DNA from: Pleomorphomonas sp.
Lineage (GTDB): Bacteria; Pseudomonadota; Alphaproteobacteria; Rhizobiales; Pleomorphomonadaceae
Reading direction: 5' to 3'
DNA length: 64,000 nt
Assembly (NCBI GenBank): GCA_029976075.1
Contig: JARKNW010000020.1
Coordinates: forward strand, 29,244-93,243
Shown here: positions 1 through 8,158 of the stretch, piece by piece
How positions within the stretch are numbered: the stretch's first letter is position 1
How the letters are laid out: the number at the start of each line of letters is the position of its first letter
The notes under the pieces: generated by a model
Seen by the model: only the letters and a program-made list of their open reading frames with translations
Databases searched by the model: none
Told to the model about the DNA's origin: nothing
Position numbers and translations under genes: made by a program

Positions 1-1
1 C

Positions 2-661
2 ATCCGGTCCAAGGAAATGAGCTCCTCGGGCTATCAGGATGTTGACGTCTCGCTGACCACGCGTGAGTTCGCGCGCATGATCAAGCAGTCGGGTATCGAT
101 TTCGTCACCATTCCCGAGGAGCAGCCGGATCACATGTTGGGCGCCTACACGGGCGCCGGCACCATATTCGGTGCCACTGGCGGCGTGATGGAAGCCGCGC
201 TCCGGACGGCCCATTATTATGTCACCGGCCATGACGCTCCGCGCGTTGACTTCGAGATGACCCGCGGTCTTGAGGGCGTCAAGGAGGGCAAGCTCACCGT
301 TGCCGGCAAGGAGATCCGCGTTGCGGTGGCTCATGGCCTCGCCAATGTGGAGCAGGTACTCGAAAAGGTGCGTGCGGCTCGTGAAGCCGGCGAGGAGCTT
401 CCCTATCACTTCATCGAAGTGATGGCTTGCGCCGGCGGTTGTGTCGGCGGCGGCGGGCAGCCCTATGGAGCCACAAACGAGCTGCGCACCAAGCGCGCCG
501 CTGGCCTGTATCAGGAAGACCAGGCAGGGCTTTGGCGGTGCTCGCACCATAACCCCTACATCAAGGAACTCTACGCCGAGTTCCTCGGTGAGATCGGTGG
601 TCACAAGGCTCATGAGCTTTTGCACACCGGTTACCAGGTGCTACCCGAGTACAAGCGCTAA
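2..661 (+). CDS. [FeFe] hydrogenase catalytic subunit, C-terminal part (cut by window edge)
   Basis: The reading frame is open to the left edge, so this is the C-terminal ~219 residues of a longer gene; the ATG at 17 is internal. The family reduces protons or oxidises H2 at the H-cluster. The conserved L3 motif ACAGGCVGGGGQPYG (nt ~427-471) supplies the last H-cluster cysteines. STGAG/IFGATGGVMEAALR-like sequence upstream (nt ~150-210) is also typical of the family. The first two H-cluster motifs and any ferredoxin-like domains lie outside the window. The C-terminus ends with the GGHKAHELLHTGY signature expected of HydA/HndD proteins. A strong stem-loop follows 29 bases after the stop, so this is the last gene of its operon. 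Family call is firm; which complex it belongs to (HndD-type NADP-linked or other) cannot be told here. Confidence 0.93.
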   Translation: MRSKEMSSSGYQDVDVSLTTREFARMIKQSGIDFVTIPEEQPDHMLGAYTGAGTIFGATGGVMEAALRTAHYYVTGHDAPRVDFEMTRGLEGVKEGKLTVAGKEIRVAVAHGLANVEQVLEKVRAAREAGEELPYHFIEVMACAGGCVGGGGQPYGATNELRTKRAAGLYQEDQAGLWRCSHHNPYIKELYAEFLGEIGGHKAHELLHTGYQVLPEYKR

Positions 662-689
662 GAATATCATCCGCAAATCGCCAACGTAC

Positions 690-718
690 AACCGCAGCAG
701 ATGGCATCTGCTGCGGTT
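690..718 (+). terminator. Rho-independent-like terminator after hydrogenase gene
   Basis: A perfect 13-bp stem (690-702 with 706-718, loop GGC) starts 29 bases after the hydrogenase stop and is followed by GTTTCGTTTCG, a weak T-rich tail. Confidence 0.7.
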
Positions 719-945
719 GTTTCGTTTCGGAGGCATCGCTTCTGGAGCATGGCACTTTCGGTCCGCGATCAAGCGAGACGGGGCTCTCCCAATCAACCTG
801 CACGCTCGTCTCTCCAAGGCCCTCGGTTCTGCTTCAGTCGTTGCCGAAGAGACGGTTATTGGTCCTGCGAAACAACCGCTTCATGGCCGCGGAACGACCG
901 CGTCGGATGCTCGCAGGCATTTACTCCAGTTCGCGATGCGGGGAT

Positions 946-967
946 AAGTATATTTTGAAATATACTT
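946..967. promoter_or_regulatory. Perfect 10-bp inverted repeat, possible operator
   Basis: AAGTATATTT (946-955) is followed after TG by its exact reverse complement (958-967). It is AT-rich in a G+C-rich genome and has no T tract, so an operator is more likely than a terminator. Confidence 0.4.
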
Positions 968-1020
968 TCACTGACGGTGGGGCGAATTGGGTGGATCGAT
1001 AGCGTTCCGCAAAACAAAGA

Positions 1021-1041
1021 AATTAATCATGCAGATTAATT
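1021..1041. promoter_or_regulatory. Perfect 8-bp inverted repeat, possible operator
   Basis: AATTAATC (1021-1028), spacer ATGCA, then GATTAATT (1034-1041). It lies 54 bases after the 946-967 palindrome and 23 bases before a third one (TCGATAA 1064-1070 / TTATCGA 1078-1084). Confidence 0.35.
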
Positions 1042-1314
1042 CCATGCGAGTGAGAATAAAGTGTCGATAAGCCGTTTTTATCGATATATTCGCGTTTAGT
1101 TCTCTATGAATTGTTTATGTATGAAGTGGAGTACTGTAACGGAACGAAGATTGACATGTCCCGGTTGTGCGCAGCGCGCCGCGCAAATGCTCAGACCAAG
1201 AGCAGACGCTCACCATCGCTCAATATGTTGCTCGGTTGATGATGAGCATCTTCTCACCGGGCGAGGGGTAAATGGTTGGTTTCCGCCCCCAAACGGACAC
1301 TTGGGTGTGGTTTT

Positions 1315-1330
1315 TGGGATTTTTGTATCA
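1315..1330 (-). promoter_or_regulatory. Candidate sugar-regulon operator (motif copy 1)
   Basis: On the reverse strand this reads TGATACAAAAATCCCA, matching the copy at 5837-5852 in 14 of 16 positions. It lies upstream of the dhaK-dhaL-eltD operon. Inference: a binding site for one of the two DeoR-type regulators. Confidence 0.45.
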
Positions 1331-1610
1331 TTTTGCATGTCATTTTAGCCCGTAAGAACGCGAACAAACGCTCATTCGTGTTGACATCCGGTCGGGCCAA
1401 GCGCAGCGTTTCCTCAAACAACAAGCGCGGCATGGAAGGCTGCGTTAGGGAAGGAAATGGGTCGCTAGGTCCACGTGCAAAGACGTGCCGGCGAACGGCT
1501 TGCCAATACGAAAAACAATGACCGCTGGCGTTTGCGCGTGAGCGGCAACGGGCAGGTGCGTCTGGCGTAATCGCCGGTTGATAAAGATAAGCTTAGGGTG
1601 GAGACAACCA

Positions 1611-2606
1611 ATGAATAGAATTTTCAATGACCCTGATCTCATGGTCGAAGACGCTGTCAGCGGCTACGTGAAGGCGCATGGTGATCTGGTGTCGGCGACG
1701 GCAAATCCGCGCGTCATCAAGGTCAAGTCGGCCCCCAAGGCTGGCAAGGTCGGCGTGGTGACCGGAGGTGGCTCTGGTCACGAACCGGCATTCCTCGGCT
1801 ATGTCGGTGAGGACATGGTCGATGCCGTTGCGATTGGCGAGATCTTTTCTTCTCCAACGGCCCAGGCTTTCCTTGACGCGTTCAAGGCCAGCAACGGTGG
1901 CGCGGGTGTTGCCTGCCTCTATGGTAACTACGCCGGCGACAACATGAATGTGAAAATGGCCGTCAAGATGGCTGCCAAGGAGGGCATCACCGTCAAGACC
2001 GTCGTCGCCAACGACGACGTTGCGTCCGCCCCGAAGGATGAACTGGCCAAGCGCCGTGGCGTCGCCGGTGAGATCCTCATGTGGAAGGTTGGCGCCGCAC
2101 GGGCTGCCGAGGGTGGCAATCTCGACGAAGTCATAGCGGCTGCGCAGAAGGCCATCGACAACACGCGTTCGATCGGTATCGGTCTCAGCCCCTGCACGAT
2201 CGTCGCCGTCGGCCATCCCAACTTCCAGATCAAGGATGGCGAGATGGAAGTGGGCATCGGCCATCATGGCGAGCCCGGCGTGTCGGTGATGAAGACCAAG
2301 CCCGCGGCCGAGATGGCCGACATGATGCTGGACTACGTGCTGCCCGACCTGCCGTTCGCCGAGGGCGACAAGGTGGCCGTTCTGTTGTCCGGTCTGGGCG
2401 CAACACCGATCATGGAGCTCTATATTCTCTACGATCGCATTGCCGAGGTGCTCGGAAAGAAAAAGATCGAGATTAAGCATAACTTCGTCGGCAATTACTT
2501 CACGTCTTTGGAGATGATGGGAGCAACGCTCACCGTCATGCGTCTCGACGACGAACTCGATCGGCTGCTGGCCCGTCCGGCCCGTTCGATCGGTCTCGTG
2601 AAGTAA
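1611..2606 (+). CDS. dhaK: DhaK-family tetrulose/dihydroxyacetone kinase, substrate-binding subunit (copy 1)
   Basis: This 331-aa protein is the sugar-binding subunit of a two-part kinase that works with the DhaL-type partner encoded 14 bases downstream. The family phosphorylates dihydroxyacetone, or in tetritol pathways L- or D-erythrulose. The family motifs are visible: GGGSGHEP (His57), YAGDNMN (Asp110) and GHHGEPG, whose His219 would bind the substrate carbonyl covalently. The ATG at 1611 was chosen over an in-frame one at 1578 because AGGGTGGAGA lies just upstream and family members start near MNRIFNDP. The following dhaL and an erythritol/threitol-dehydrogenase-like gene suggest a tetrulose (erythrulose) substrate; that is inference. 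A second, divergent DhaK lies at 16804. Dihydroxyacetone remains possible. Confidence 0.88.
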   Translation: MNRIFNDPDLMVEDAVSGYVKAHGDLVSATANPRVIKVKSAPKAGKVGVVTGGGSGHEPAFLGYVGEDMVDAVAIGEIFSSPTAQAFLDAFKASNGGAGVACLYGNYAGDNMNVKMAVKMAAKEGITVKTVVANDDVASAPKDELAKRRGVAGEILMWKVGAARAAEGGNLDEVIAAAQKAIDNTRSIGIGLSPCTIVAVGHPNFQIKDGEMEVGIGHHGEPGVSVMKTKPAAEMADMMLDYVLPDLPFAEGDKVAVLLSGLGATPIMELYILYDRIAEVLGKKKIEIKHNFVGNYFTSLEMMGATLTVMRLDDELDRLLARPARSIGLVK

Positions 2607-2620
2607 GGGAGGGCGAAATC

Positions 2621-3259
2621 GTGAACCTACCTGTTAGTGAGGCCGGCTTCCTGGTCACCGACCTCGTCAAGGCAATCGTTGCCGAGCGCGATCATCTCAG
2701 TGAGATCGATGGTGCCATCGGCGACGGTGACCATGGCGTGAACATGGCCAAGGGGTTCCATCTCTGTGCCCAGGCGCTTGGCTCGCCGACGCCTGGCCTG
2801 AAGGACAGCCTCGGCATCCTCGGCAACACGCTGATGGCCGGTATCGGAGGCTCCATGGGGCCGCTCTATGGTACCTTCTTCAATGAGATGGCCGACTCCC
2901 TCGACGCCAACGGCAATCTCGATGCCGTCGCGTTTGGCCGGATGATCCGTGCAGGTCTTGACGGCGTGCTGGACATCGGCGGTGCCAAGCCGGGCGACAA
3001 GACGCTGCTCGACACCCTGGTCCCGGCGGTGGAAGCCTTCGAAGCGGCCGTGTCGGCAGGCAAGCCCTACAAGGCGGCCCTCGATGACATGACCGAGGCT
3101 GCCCGCAAGGGGCGTGACTCAACCGTCGGCATGATCGCAAAGGTGGGACGGGCGAGCCGTCTCGGTGAGCGGTCGCGCGGCGTCATGGATGCCGGTTCGG
3201 CGTCTTGTTGCGTCATTCTGGAAACGCTTGCCGCCAGCGTCGTGTCGAAGATCAGCTGA
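2621..3259 (+). CDS. dhaL: DhaL-family kinase nucleotide-binding subunit (copy 1)
   Basis: 212 aa, the usual size of DhaL, an all-helical ATP/ADP-binding subunit. IGDGDHG near residues 32-38 provides the aspartates that hold Mg-nucleotide, and GGSMGPLYG (~76-84) is the glycine-rich loop. It starts with GTG 14 bases after dhaK, preceded by AAGGGAGGG, so the two are surely co-translated. I see no phosphotransfer (DhaM/EI-type) protein nearby, so ATP rather than a PTS phosphoryl donor is likely. Substrate is set by the DhaK partner. Confidence 0.88.
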   Translation: MNLPVSEAGFLVTDLVKAIVAERDHLSEIDGAIGDGDHGVNMAKGFHLCAQALGSPTPGLKDSLGILGNTLMAGIGGSMGPLYGTFFNEMADSLDANGNLDAVAFGRMIRAGLDGVLDIGGAKPGDKTLLDTLVPAVEAFEAAVSAGKPYKAALDDMTEAARKGRDSTVGMIAKVGRASRLGERSRGVMDAGSASCCVILETLAASVVSKIS

Positions 3260-3413
3260 GACAATCGGTAGCTGCGCCTGGGCTTCGGGCAGGAGAGTGG
3301 TCGCGACAGGTTGAGCGCGGTCAGAAGCCAGTACGCAGCTGACATTTGCACCAAGCAGGCGGGCGTCTCCAAAGGCGAGACGTCACGCCGCTAACCCCCT
3401 CAGGGAGGATGGA

Positions 3414-4529
3414 ATGAATATTGTAAAGCATGCCCACTCGATCTCGCTTGGTGAGCTTCCGGCGAAAATGGATGCCGTCGTCGCCTATGCGCCCGGTGAC
3501 TTCCGCTTCACGCAGGTCGACGTCCCCCGCGCCGGCCCGGATGAGATCATCATCAAGGTCGAAGGTTGCGGTATCTGCGCTGGCGACATCAAGAGCTATG
3601 ACGGCGCTCCGTCCTTCTGGGGTGACAAGGATCAGCCCGCCTACATCAAGGCGCCGATGATTCCTGGGCATGAATTTGTCGGCATTGCCGTCGAACTGGG
3701 TGAGAACGTCGCCGCCGAGGGCAAGTACAAGCTCGGCGAGCGTCTGATCTCCGAACAGATCGTGCCGTGCGGTCATTGCCGCTTCTGCCAGCGCGGCGAG
3801 TATTGGATGTGCGAGAAGCACGACGTCTACGGCTTCCAGACCAACGTCAATGGAGCCATGGCTGCCTACATGCGCTTCCCCAAGGAATCGCGGACCCATA
3901 AGGTACCCAACGATTTGCCGCTGGAGAAGGCGGTTCTGGTGGAGCCCTATGCCTGCTCGGCGCATGCGGTCAATCGCGGCAACGTTCAGTTCGACGATGT
4001 CGTGGTTCTTTCCGGTGCCGGTACGCTGGGCCTTGGTATGGTTGGTGCCCTTCGGTTGAAGAACCCCAAGAAGCTGATCGTTCTTGATGGCAAGGAAGAC
4101 CGGCTCGAGCTTGCCAAGAAGTTCGGTGCCGACATGGTTCTTAATCCGTTCAAGGTGGACGTTGACAAGATCGTCAAGGATCTGACCGACGGCTATGGCT
4201 GCGACGTCTACATCGAGGCGACCGGACATCCGTCGAGCGTTCTGCAGGGTCTCAAGATGATCCGCAAGCTCGGTCGTTTCGTCGAGTTCAGCGTGTTCAG
4301 CCACGACGTCACCTGCGATTGGTCGATCATCTCCGACCGCAAGGAACTGGATGTGCTTGGCGCCCATCTCAGCCCCTATGTCTATCCGTTCGTTATTGAC
4401 GCCATCGCCGACGGTCGTCTGCCGACCGAGGGAGTGGTGACCCACAAGATGGCGCTCAAGGATTACGACGACGGCTTCAAGATGATGAAGAAGGGCGACA
4501 AGTCCCTCAAGATCATGTTGGTGCCCTGA
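3414..4529 (+). CDS. eltD: Zinc-dependent erythritol/L-threitol dehydrogenase-like (EltD family)
   Basis: 371-aa medium-chain dehydrogenase expected to oxidise a sugar alcohol to the ketose with NAD. Catalytic zinc ligands are Cys55 (GCGICAGD) and His86-Glu87 (PGHEFVG). The structural zinc site has all four cysteines (119, 122, 125, 133 in CGHCRFCQRGEYWMC). The Rossmann loop is GAGTLGLGMVG. Features such as FWGD near residue 68, ISEQIVPC and the DWSIISDRKELDVLGAHL block agree with what I remember of mycobacterial EltD, which makes L-erythrulose from erythritol or L-threitol. The ATG is preceded by AGGGAGGATGG. It follows dhaK-dhaL by 154 bases, same strand, probably one operon. Exact substrate is inferred from family and context. 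Confidence 0.8.
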   Translation: MNIVKHAHSISLGELPAKMDAVVAYAPGDFRFTQVDVPRAGPDEIIIKVEGCGICAGDIKSYDGAPSFWGDKDQPAYIKAPMIPGHEFVGIAVELGENVAAEGKYKLGERLISEQIVPCGHCRFCQRGEYWMCEKHDVYGFQTNVNGAMAAYMRFPKESRTHKVPNDLPLEKAVLVEPYACSAHAVNRGNVQFDDVVVLSGAGTLGLGMVGALRLKNPKKLIVLDGKEDRLELAKKFGADMVLNPFKVDVDKIVKDLTDGYGCDVYIEATGHPSSVLQGLKMIRKLGRFVEFSVFSHDVTCDWSIISDRKELDVLGAHLSPYVYPFVIDAIADGRLPTEGVVTHKMALKDYDDGFKMMKKGDKSLKIMLVP

Positions 4530-4539
4530 TGGAAATCGC

Positions 4540-4562
4540 GGTGGGCGGCATGTCCGCCCACC
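4540..4562 (+). terminator. GC-rich stem-loop after eltD
   Basis: Perfect 9-bp stem GGTGGGCGG/CCGCCCACC with a CATGT loop, 11 bases after the eltD stop. No T run follows, so it may be a weak or Rho-assisted terminator, or an mRNA 3' stabiliser. Confidence 0.45.
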
Positions 4563-4744
4563 AAGGGACATGTGTCGCCTTGCCCCGATCGGAAGGGCAG
4601 GGCGACGCTTCTCTGAAGCGAAATGAGATTTGCAGAGGCCTGCCAACAGGCCGGTTCGTGACAGCCGGTGTCGGGGGCGTGATGATGAAAGACGCCGCTG
4701 CCAGATTTTCCTTCGGTCAGTTGTTCAGTCAGGCAGGCGCCCGG

Positions 4745-5566
4745 TCACTCGATATCGGTGGCGTCCACGATGTGCAGTTGCACGTTGCTCTTGCGCAGCA
4801 GCTCGGCCTCCGCCGGCGGAATGCCGGAATCGGTGATCACCGTATCGAACTCGTTGAGGCCAGCCAGGCGGATCAAGGCGGTAATACCGAACTTGGAGCT
4901 GTCCACCAGCAGAACACGGCGATCGACGGCTTCCATCAGCGCCCGCTTGGTTCGAACCACGTCTTCCTGTTGATGGTACGCGACGGATCCGAGGATGGTC
5001 GAGGTCGACATGAACAGGGTGTTTGCCCGCAGTGTCGAGACGGTCTTCTCGCAGAGATAGCCGAAGAAGGCATTGAAACGCGAGTTGTAATGGCCGCCGA
5101 GACAGATGGTCTCGATGCCGTGCGCTTCCTTCAATGTGTCGATGACGGTGAGGCTGTTGGTGATAACGGTCAGCGGCTTGCAACCGACGATCAGCGGCGC
5201 CATCCGGGATACGGTGGTGGAATCGTCGAGAATGATGGCCTGTCCGGGCTCCACCATCTCGATGGCGGCGCGGGCGATGGCCTCCTTCTCCGCGTCGGCC
5301 AGACGCGAGCGATAAAGGATGGTGCTCTCGACCAGGCTCGAGGAGTGCACGGTGACGCCACCGTGAACGCGTCGGACGATCCCCTGCTCTTCGAGAATCT
5401 TGAGGTCGCGATGAACGGTCATTCGGCTGACGCCGAAATGATTGGCCAACTCATCGACCTGAGCGGAGCCGACAGGCAGGAGATACTCGAGAAGCGCCTT
5501 GCGCCGCCCTTCCGGTCCGGACGACGGCTTTACCACGCCTCGGCGTCGGTCATGTTCGATATCCAC
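4745..5566 (-). CDS. DeoR-family transcriptional regulator (copy 1)
   Basis: 273 aa with an N-terminal winged helix (roughly residues 20-70, GSAQVDELANHFGVSRMTV) and a C-terminal sugar-phosphate sensing domain (DDSTTVSRMA, CLGGHYNSRF, LVDSSKFG). Members repress sugar operons until a phosphorylated intermediate binds. It reads away from the transaldolase gene, so both share the 5567-5975 control region, which carries the A-rich motif at 5837-5852. A close paralogue sits at 19431-20315; the pair shares long identical stretches, pointing to duplication. It resembles the EryR type that controls tetritol genes in rhizobia, but the effector is unknown. It converges with eltD. Confidence 0.88.
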   Translation of the reverse strand: MDIEHDRRRGVVKPSSGPEGRRKALLEYLLPVGSAQVDELANHFGVSRMTVHRDLKILEEQGIVRRVHGGVTVHSSSLVESTILYRSRLADAEKEAIARAAIEMVEPGQAIILDDSTTVSRMAPLIVGCKPLTVITNSLTVIDTLKEAHGIETICLGGHYNSRFNAFFGYLCEKTVSTLRANTLFMSTSTILGSVAYHQQEDVVRTKRALMEAVDRRVLLVDSSKFGITALIRLAGLNEFDTVITDSGIPPAEAELLRKSNVQLHIVDATDIE

Positions 5567-5975
5567 GGTCGTAACGTTCCTCCTCGGGAATCTGTACCGG
5601 TGTTAGCACAAATCGGCGAAAATTATAGCACCTTGTCGTTACATCTCCCGCTGCTTTAGGTGGAGAGGGCAGCGGACGGTACGGGTTGGTGCCGTATGTT
5701 TCGGGCGTGGATATCGGTGCTGTGGTTGCGGAGGAATGACGAGGCAGTGCGCCTCGGACGGTTAGTAGCCGGCTCCGCAAAGGTGAGGATGAAAATCCGG
5801 AGCAGTGTCCAACTCGTATCAATATAACTACATAGATGATACAAAAATAACAAATACGCGTTAGAATTTCTTGACTCCGGCGGGTCTCATGCTACGTTCC
5901 AATCATTCCATCCCCCTTACAAAACCTGTGCGAACGGTGCGGTCGCCCAGAACGCCAGAGGAAAGGTAAATCGTT
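5567..5975. other. Divergent control region, deoR copy 1 / transaldolase
   Basis: About 410 bases without a gene. It contains the A-rich motif (5837-5852) and a possible transaldolase promoter: TTGACT at 5871-5876, then TACGTT at 5893-5898 (16-base spacer). Confidence 0.5.
5837..5852 (+). promoter_or_regulatory. Candidate sugar-regulon operator (motif copy 2)
   Basis: TGATACAAAAATAACA, in the divergent deoR/transaldolase spacer. It is nearly identical to the reverse-strand site at 1315-1330 and close to those at 7272-7285, 16679-16691 and 20428-20443. Confidence 0.5.
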
Positions 5976-6935
5976 ATGACCGACAAACTCGCGGGGCTCG
6001 CGAAGCATACGGTGATCGTCGCCGATACAGGCGACATCGCGCAAATCGAGGCAGTGCGGGCGCAAGACTGCACAACAAACCCCAGCCTTATCCTGAAAGC
6101 TGCGAGCAAGCCGGAATACGTCGCGTTGATGGACGACGCGGTTGCCTACGCGGTTGCCCATGAACGCAACGCGGAAGCTCGTCTGGAGCTGGCGCTTGAT
6201 AAGCTCGCGGTCAACTTCGGCGCCGAGCTTTCGCGCATCGTGCCGGGTTATGTGTCGACTGAAGTCGATGCCCGGTTGTCGTTCGATACCGCCCGCACGG
6301 TAAAGCGCGCCGAGCGTCTGATTGCGATCTACAAGGAAGCTGGCGTCGACCCATCGCGCATCCTGATCAAGATCGCCGCGACCTGGGAAGGCGTCAAGGC
6401 GGCGGCCGAACTCAAGGAAAAGGGCATTGCGTGCAACCTGACGCTCATCTTCGCGAAGGCTCAGGCTGCCTTGTGCGGTGCCGCCGGCGTGTTCCTGATT
6501 TCTCCGTTCGTCGGCCGTATCACCGACTGGTACAAGGCTCACGGAACCGTCGTAACCTCCGCCGAGGACGATCCTGGCGTTCGTTCGGTTCGGGAAATCT
6601 ATGATTATTTCCGGGCCTTTGACTACAAGACGGTCGTCATGGGTGCGTCCTTCCGCAATACCGACCAGATTCTCGGTCTCGCAGGTTGTGACCGGCTGAC
6701 CATCAGTCCCAATCTGTTGGAGGAGCTGCGAGCCGCTCAAGGGCCGGTGGAGCGCCATCTCGGAGCCAATCCGCCGTCGCGCGACATCCGGCCGCTTAAT
6801 CTCGATGAAACGAACTTCCGCTGGCAGCTCAACGAGGACGCCATGGCCACCGAGAAGTTGGCCGAAGGCATCCGCCAGTTCGGCAAGGATACCGAAACCC
6901 TTTGCGGTCTGCTTCGGGCCAAACTGCCGGCCTGA
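5976..6935 (+). CDS. tal: Transaldolase (TalB type)
   Basis: 319 aa, the normal length of TalB-type enzymes, which move a dihydroxyacetone unit from fructose 6-phosphate to erythrose 4-phosphate. The Schiff-base lysine is Lys132 in RILIKIAATWEG, the same number as in E. coli TalB. CTTNPSLI (~32-39) and GVFLISPFVGRI are intact family signatures. The ATG is preceded by AGAGGAAAGG. A dedicated transaldolase beside tetrulose kinases makes sense because tetritol breakdown yields erythrose 4-phosphate, the acceptor substrate; that link is inference. It stands alone with its own promoter region. Confidence 0.95.
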   Translation: MTDKLAGLAKHTVIVADTGDIAQIEAVRAQDCTTNPSLILKAASKPEYVALMDDAVAYAVAHERNAEARLELALDKLAVNFGAELSRIVPGYVSTEVDARLSFDTARTVKRAERLIAIYKEAGVDPSRILIKIAATWEGVKAAAELKEKGIACNLTLIFAKAQAALCGAAGVFLISPFVGRITDWYKAHGTVVTSAEDDPGVRSVREIYDYFRAFDYKTVVMGASFRNTDQILGLAGCDRLTISPNLLEELRAAQGPVERHLGANPPSRDIRPLNLDETNFRWQLNEDAMATEKLAEGIRQFGKDTETLCGLLRAKLPA

Positions 6936-6947
6936 TCTGAAAACGGT

Positions 6948-6983
6948 CGCCCCCGCGTCATCCCTCGGATGGATGCGGGGGCG
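6948..6983 (+). terminator. Stem-loop after transaldolase
   Basis: CGCCCCCGC (6948-6956) pairs with GCGGGGGCG (6975-6983), with an inner ATCC/GGAT pairing. It starts 13 bases after the stop and has no T run, so termination strength is uncertain. Confidence 0.45.
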
Positions 6984-7240
6984 GTGGACTGAATGATGGC
7001 GTGGGTTGTTACGTTTTTGGGCAGAACACGGAGCTCCTTGGTAACGACGGCCAGTGTCTGATAGTTGTGGCGTCGTTCGCGAGCAGCCCTGGTAAGATAT
7101 TGTTTTAGATCGAAATTAATCAATATCACCAGGATGATTTTTCCTTGCGGCTAAAGAGTCGCGTAGGCATGTCGCAGATTTGTTTTGCCCATCGATTGCA
7201 ACAATTTCACACATTTCTGGTAGAATGAAAACAGTGCGTA

Positions 7241-7285
7241 TTGACATCCATGTTACGGTTGTCGTATGGTTTGATCAAAATAACA
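7241..7285 (+). promoter_or_regulatory. Promoter and operator of the ABC transporter operon (motif copy 3)
   Basis: TTGACA at 7241-7246, an 18-base spacer, then TATGGT at 7265-7270. Immediately downstream is TGATCAAAATAACA (7272-7285), the recurring motif, placed over the expected start of transcription as a repressor site would be. Confidence 0.55.
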
Positions 7286-7476
7286 ACAGATCACACGCTC
7301 GGTGGCGAGGAGAGTCCGGGGCGCGTCGACTGGGAGGAAATACGGACACATCATTTTGCGATGCCCATGGTGGCGTCGTGGCGGGGCGTGTGCCTCGGCC
7401 GCCGGGGTGGTGCCGGCGAAGTGTTCTGCTTCCAACTAGTCCTCGTGTGATCGTCAACGGTCGGGGTTGCTAGGCG

Positions 7477-8157
7477 ATGATCAACAAGGCGAATGCTTCA
7501 GTCATGGAAATGAAGGCGGGCGGAGCTGCGCCGTCCGGACGGCCAAAATGGCGTCGCTTTGCACTGCTGGGTGGTGTGGTTGTTGTTATCCTGGCCATCG
7601 TGCTCGACACCAAGGTGGTGCGCATAGGGTCTTCTGAGGACCTGCGTCAGGCTGGTTTCTCGGCTGAGGCTTATGGAACCAAGACCTTCCCACAGATCAA
7701 ACAGGGAATTGAGGCGCGTGCCGTCGAGGCGGTGACGCTTCAGCAGGCCATAGCTGCCAACAAGGACGATGCTGTCGCCAAGTACGGCATTCCCGGTGGC
7801 TCCGGTCCGGTGTTCTCGGTGAAGTTGACCGGCGTTGCCGGTGAACGGCAGGCTTCCGGGCTTTACGAGATCAAGGTTGCCGATCTGGCGGATGTGAAGG
7901 TTCGTATTCAGACGGGACCGGCCATCAACGGAACGGAATTGCGGGATGCTACCGGTACCGTTGCCTTCGGGCAGTTCACCAATCAGATCGAGTACCAGAA
8001 CGCCGGCTCGGCTCTAAACAACGAGATGAAAAAGGTCGTGCTCTCGGCGGTGGATACCACCGCTCTGGCCGGCAAGACAGTCAATATCGTCGGCGCCTTC
8101 CGGCTGGTCAATCCCAAGAGCTGGTTGGTGACGCCGGTGCGTCTGGAGGTCCAATAA
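7477..8157 (+). CDS. DUF2291 family membrane-anchored protein
   Basis: 226 aa, one membrane segment (~28-44) followed by a periplasmic domain of the DUF2291 type, a family often encoded with sugar ABC importers. Many members are lipoproteins; here I see no lipobox, so it should be held by the N-terminal helix. The function is unknown; an accessory role in substrate capture is a guess from position. It is the first gene of the operon with the ATPase, permease and binding-protein genes, and the next start codon comes one base after its stop. The ribosome site is weak, and an ATG at 7504 is an alternative. Confidence 0.75.
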   Translation: MINKANASVMEMKAGGAAPSGRPKWRRFALLGGVVVVILAIVLDTKVVRIGSSEDLRQAGFSAEAYGTKTFPQIKQGIEARAVEAVTLQQAIAANKDDAVAKYGIPGGSGPVFSVKLTGVAGERQASGLYEIKVADLADVKVRIQTGPAINGTELRDATGTVAFGQFTNQIEYQNAGSALNNEMKKVVLSAVDTTALAGKTVNIVGAFRLVNPKSWLVTPVRLEVQ

Positions 8158-8158
8158 A

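Larger units (their letters stand above)
719..1610. other. Long intergenic region with AT-rich inverted repeats
   Basis: About 0.9 kb with no convincing gene; the short frames here lack ribosome sites and family features. It holds three AT-rich inverted repeats (946-967, 1021-1041, 1064-1084) and, further on, a copy of the A-rich motif shared with the sugar operons (1315-1330, reverse strand). A TTGACA box sits at 1381-1386 without a clear -10 box. This is probably the control region of the dhaK-dhaL-eltD operon. Confidence 0.5.
6936..7476. other. Intergenic region upstream of ABC sugar transporter operon
   Basis: 540 bases with no supported gene. It contains a G+C-rich hairpin just after the transaldolase (6948-6956 with 6975-6983), an AT-rich inverted repeat GATATTG/CAATATC (7096-7102, 7121-7127), and the promoter/operator at 7241-7285. 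Confidence 0.55.

Noticed and set aside
4529..5659. 376-aa open frame on the + strand
   Set aside because: Antisense shadow of the DeoR regulator; no ribosome site or domain.
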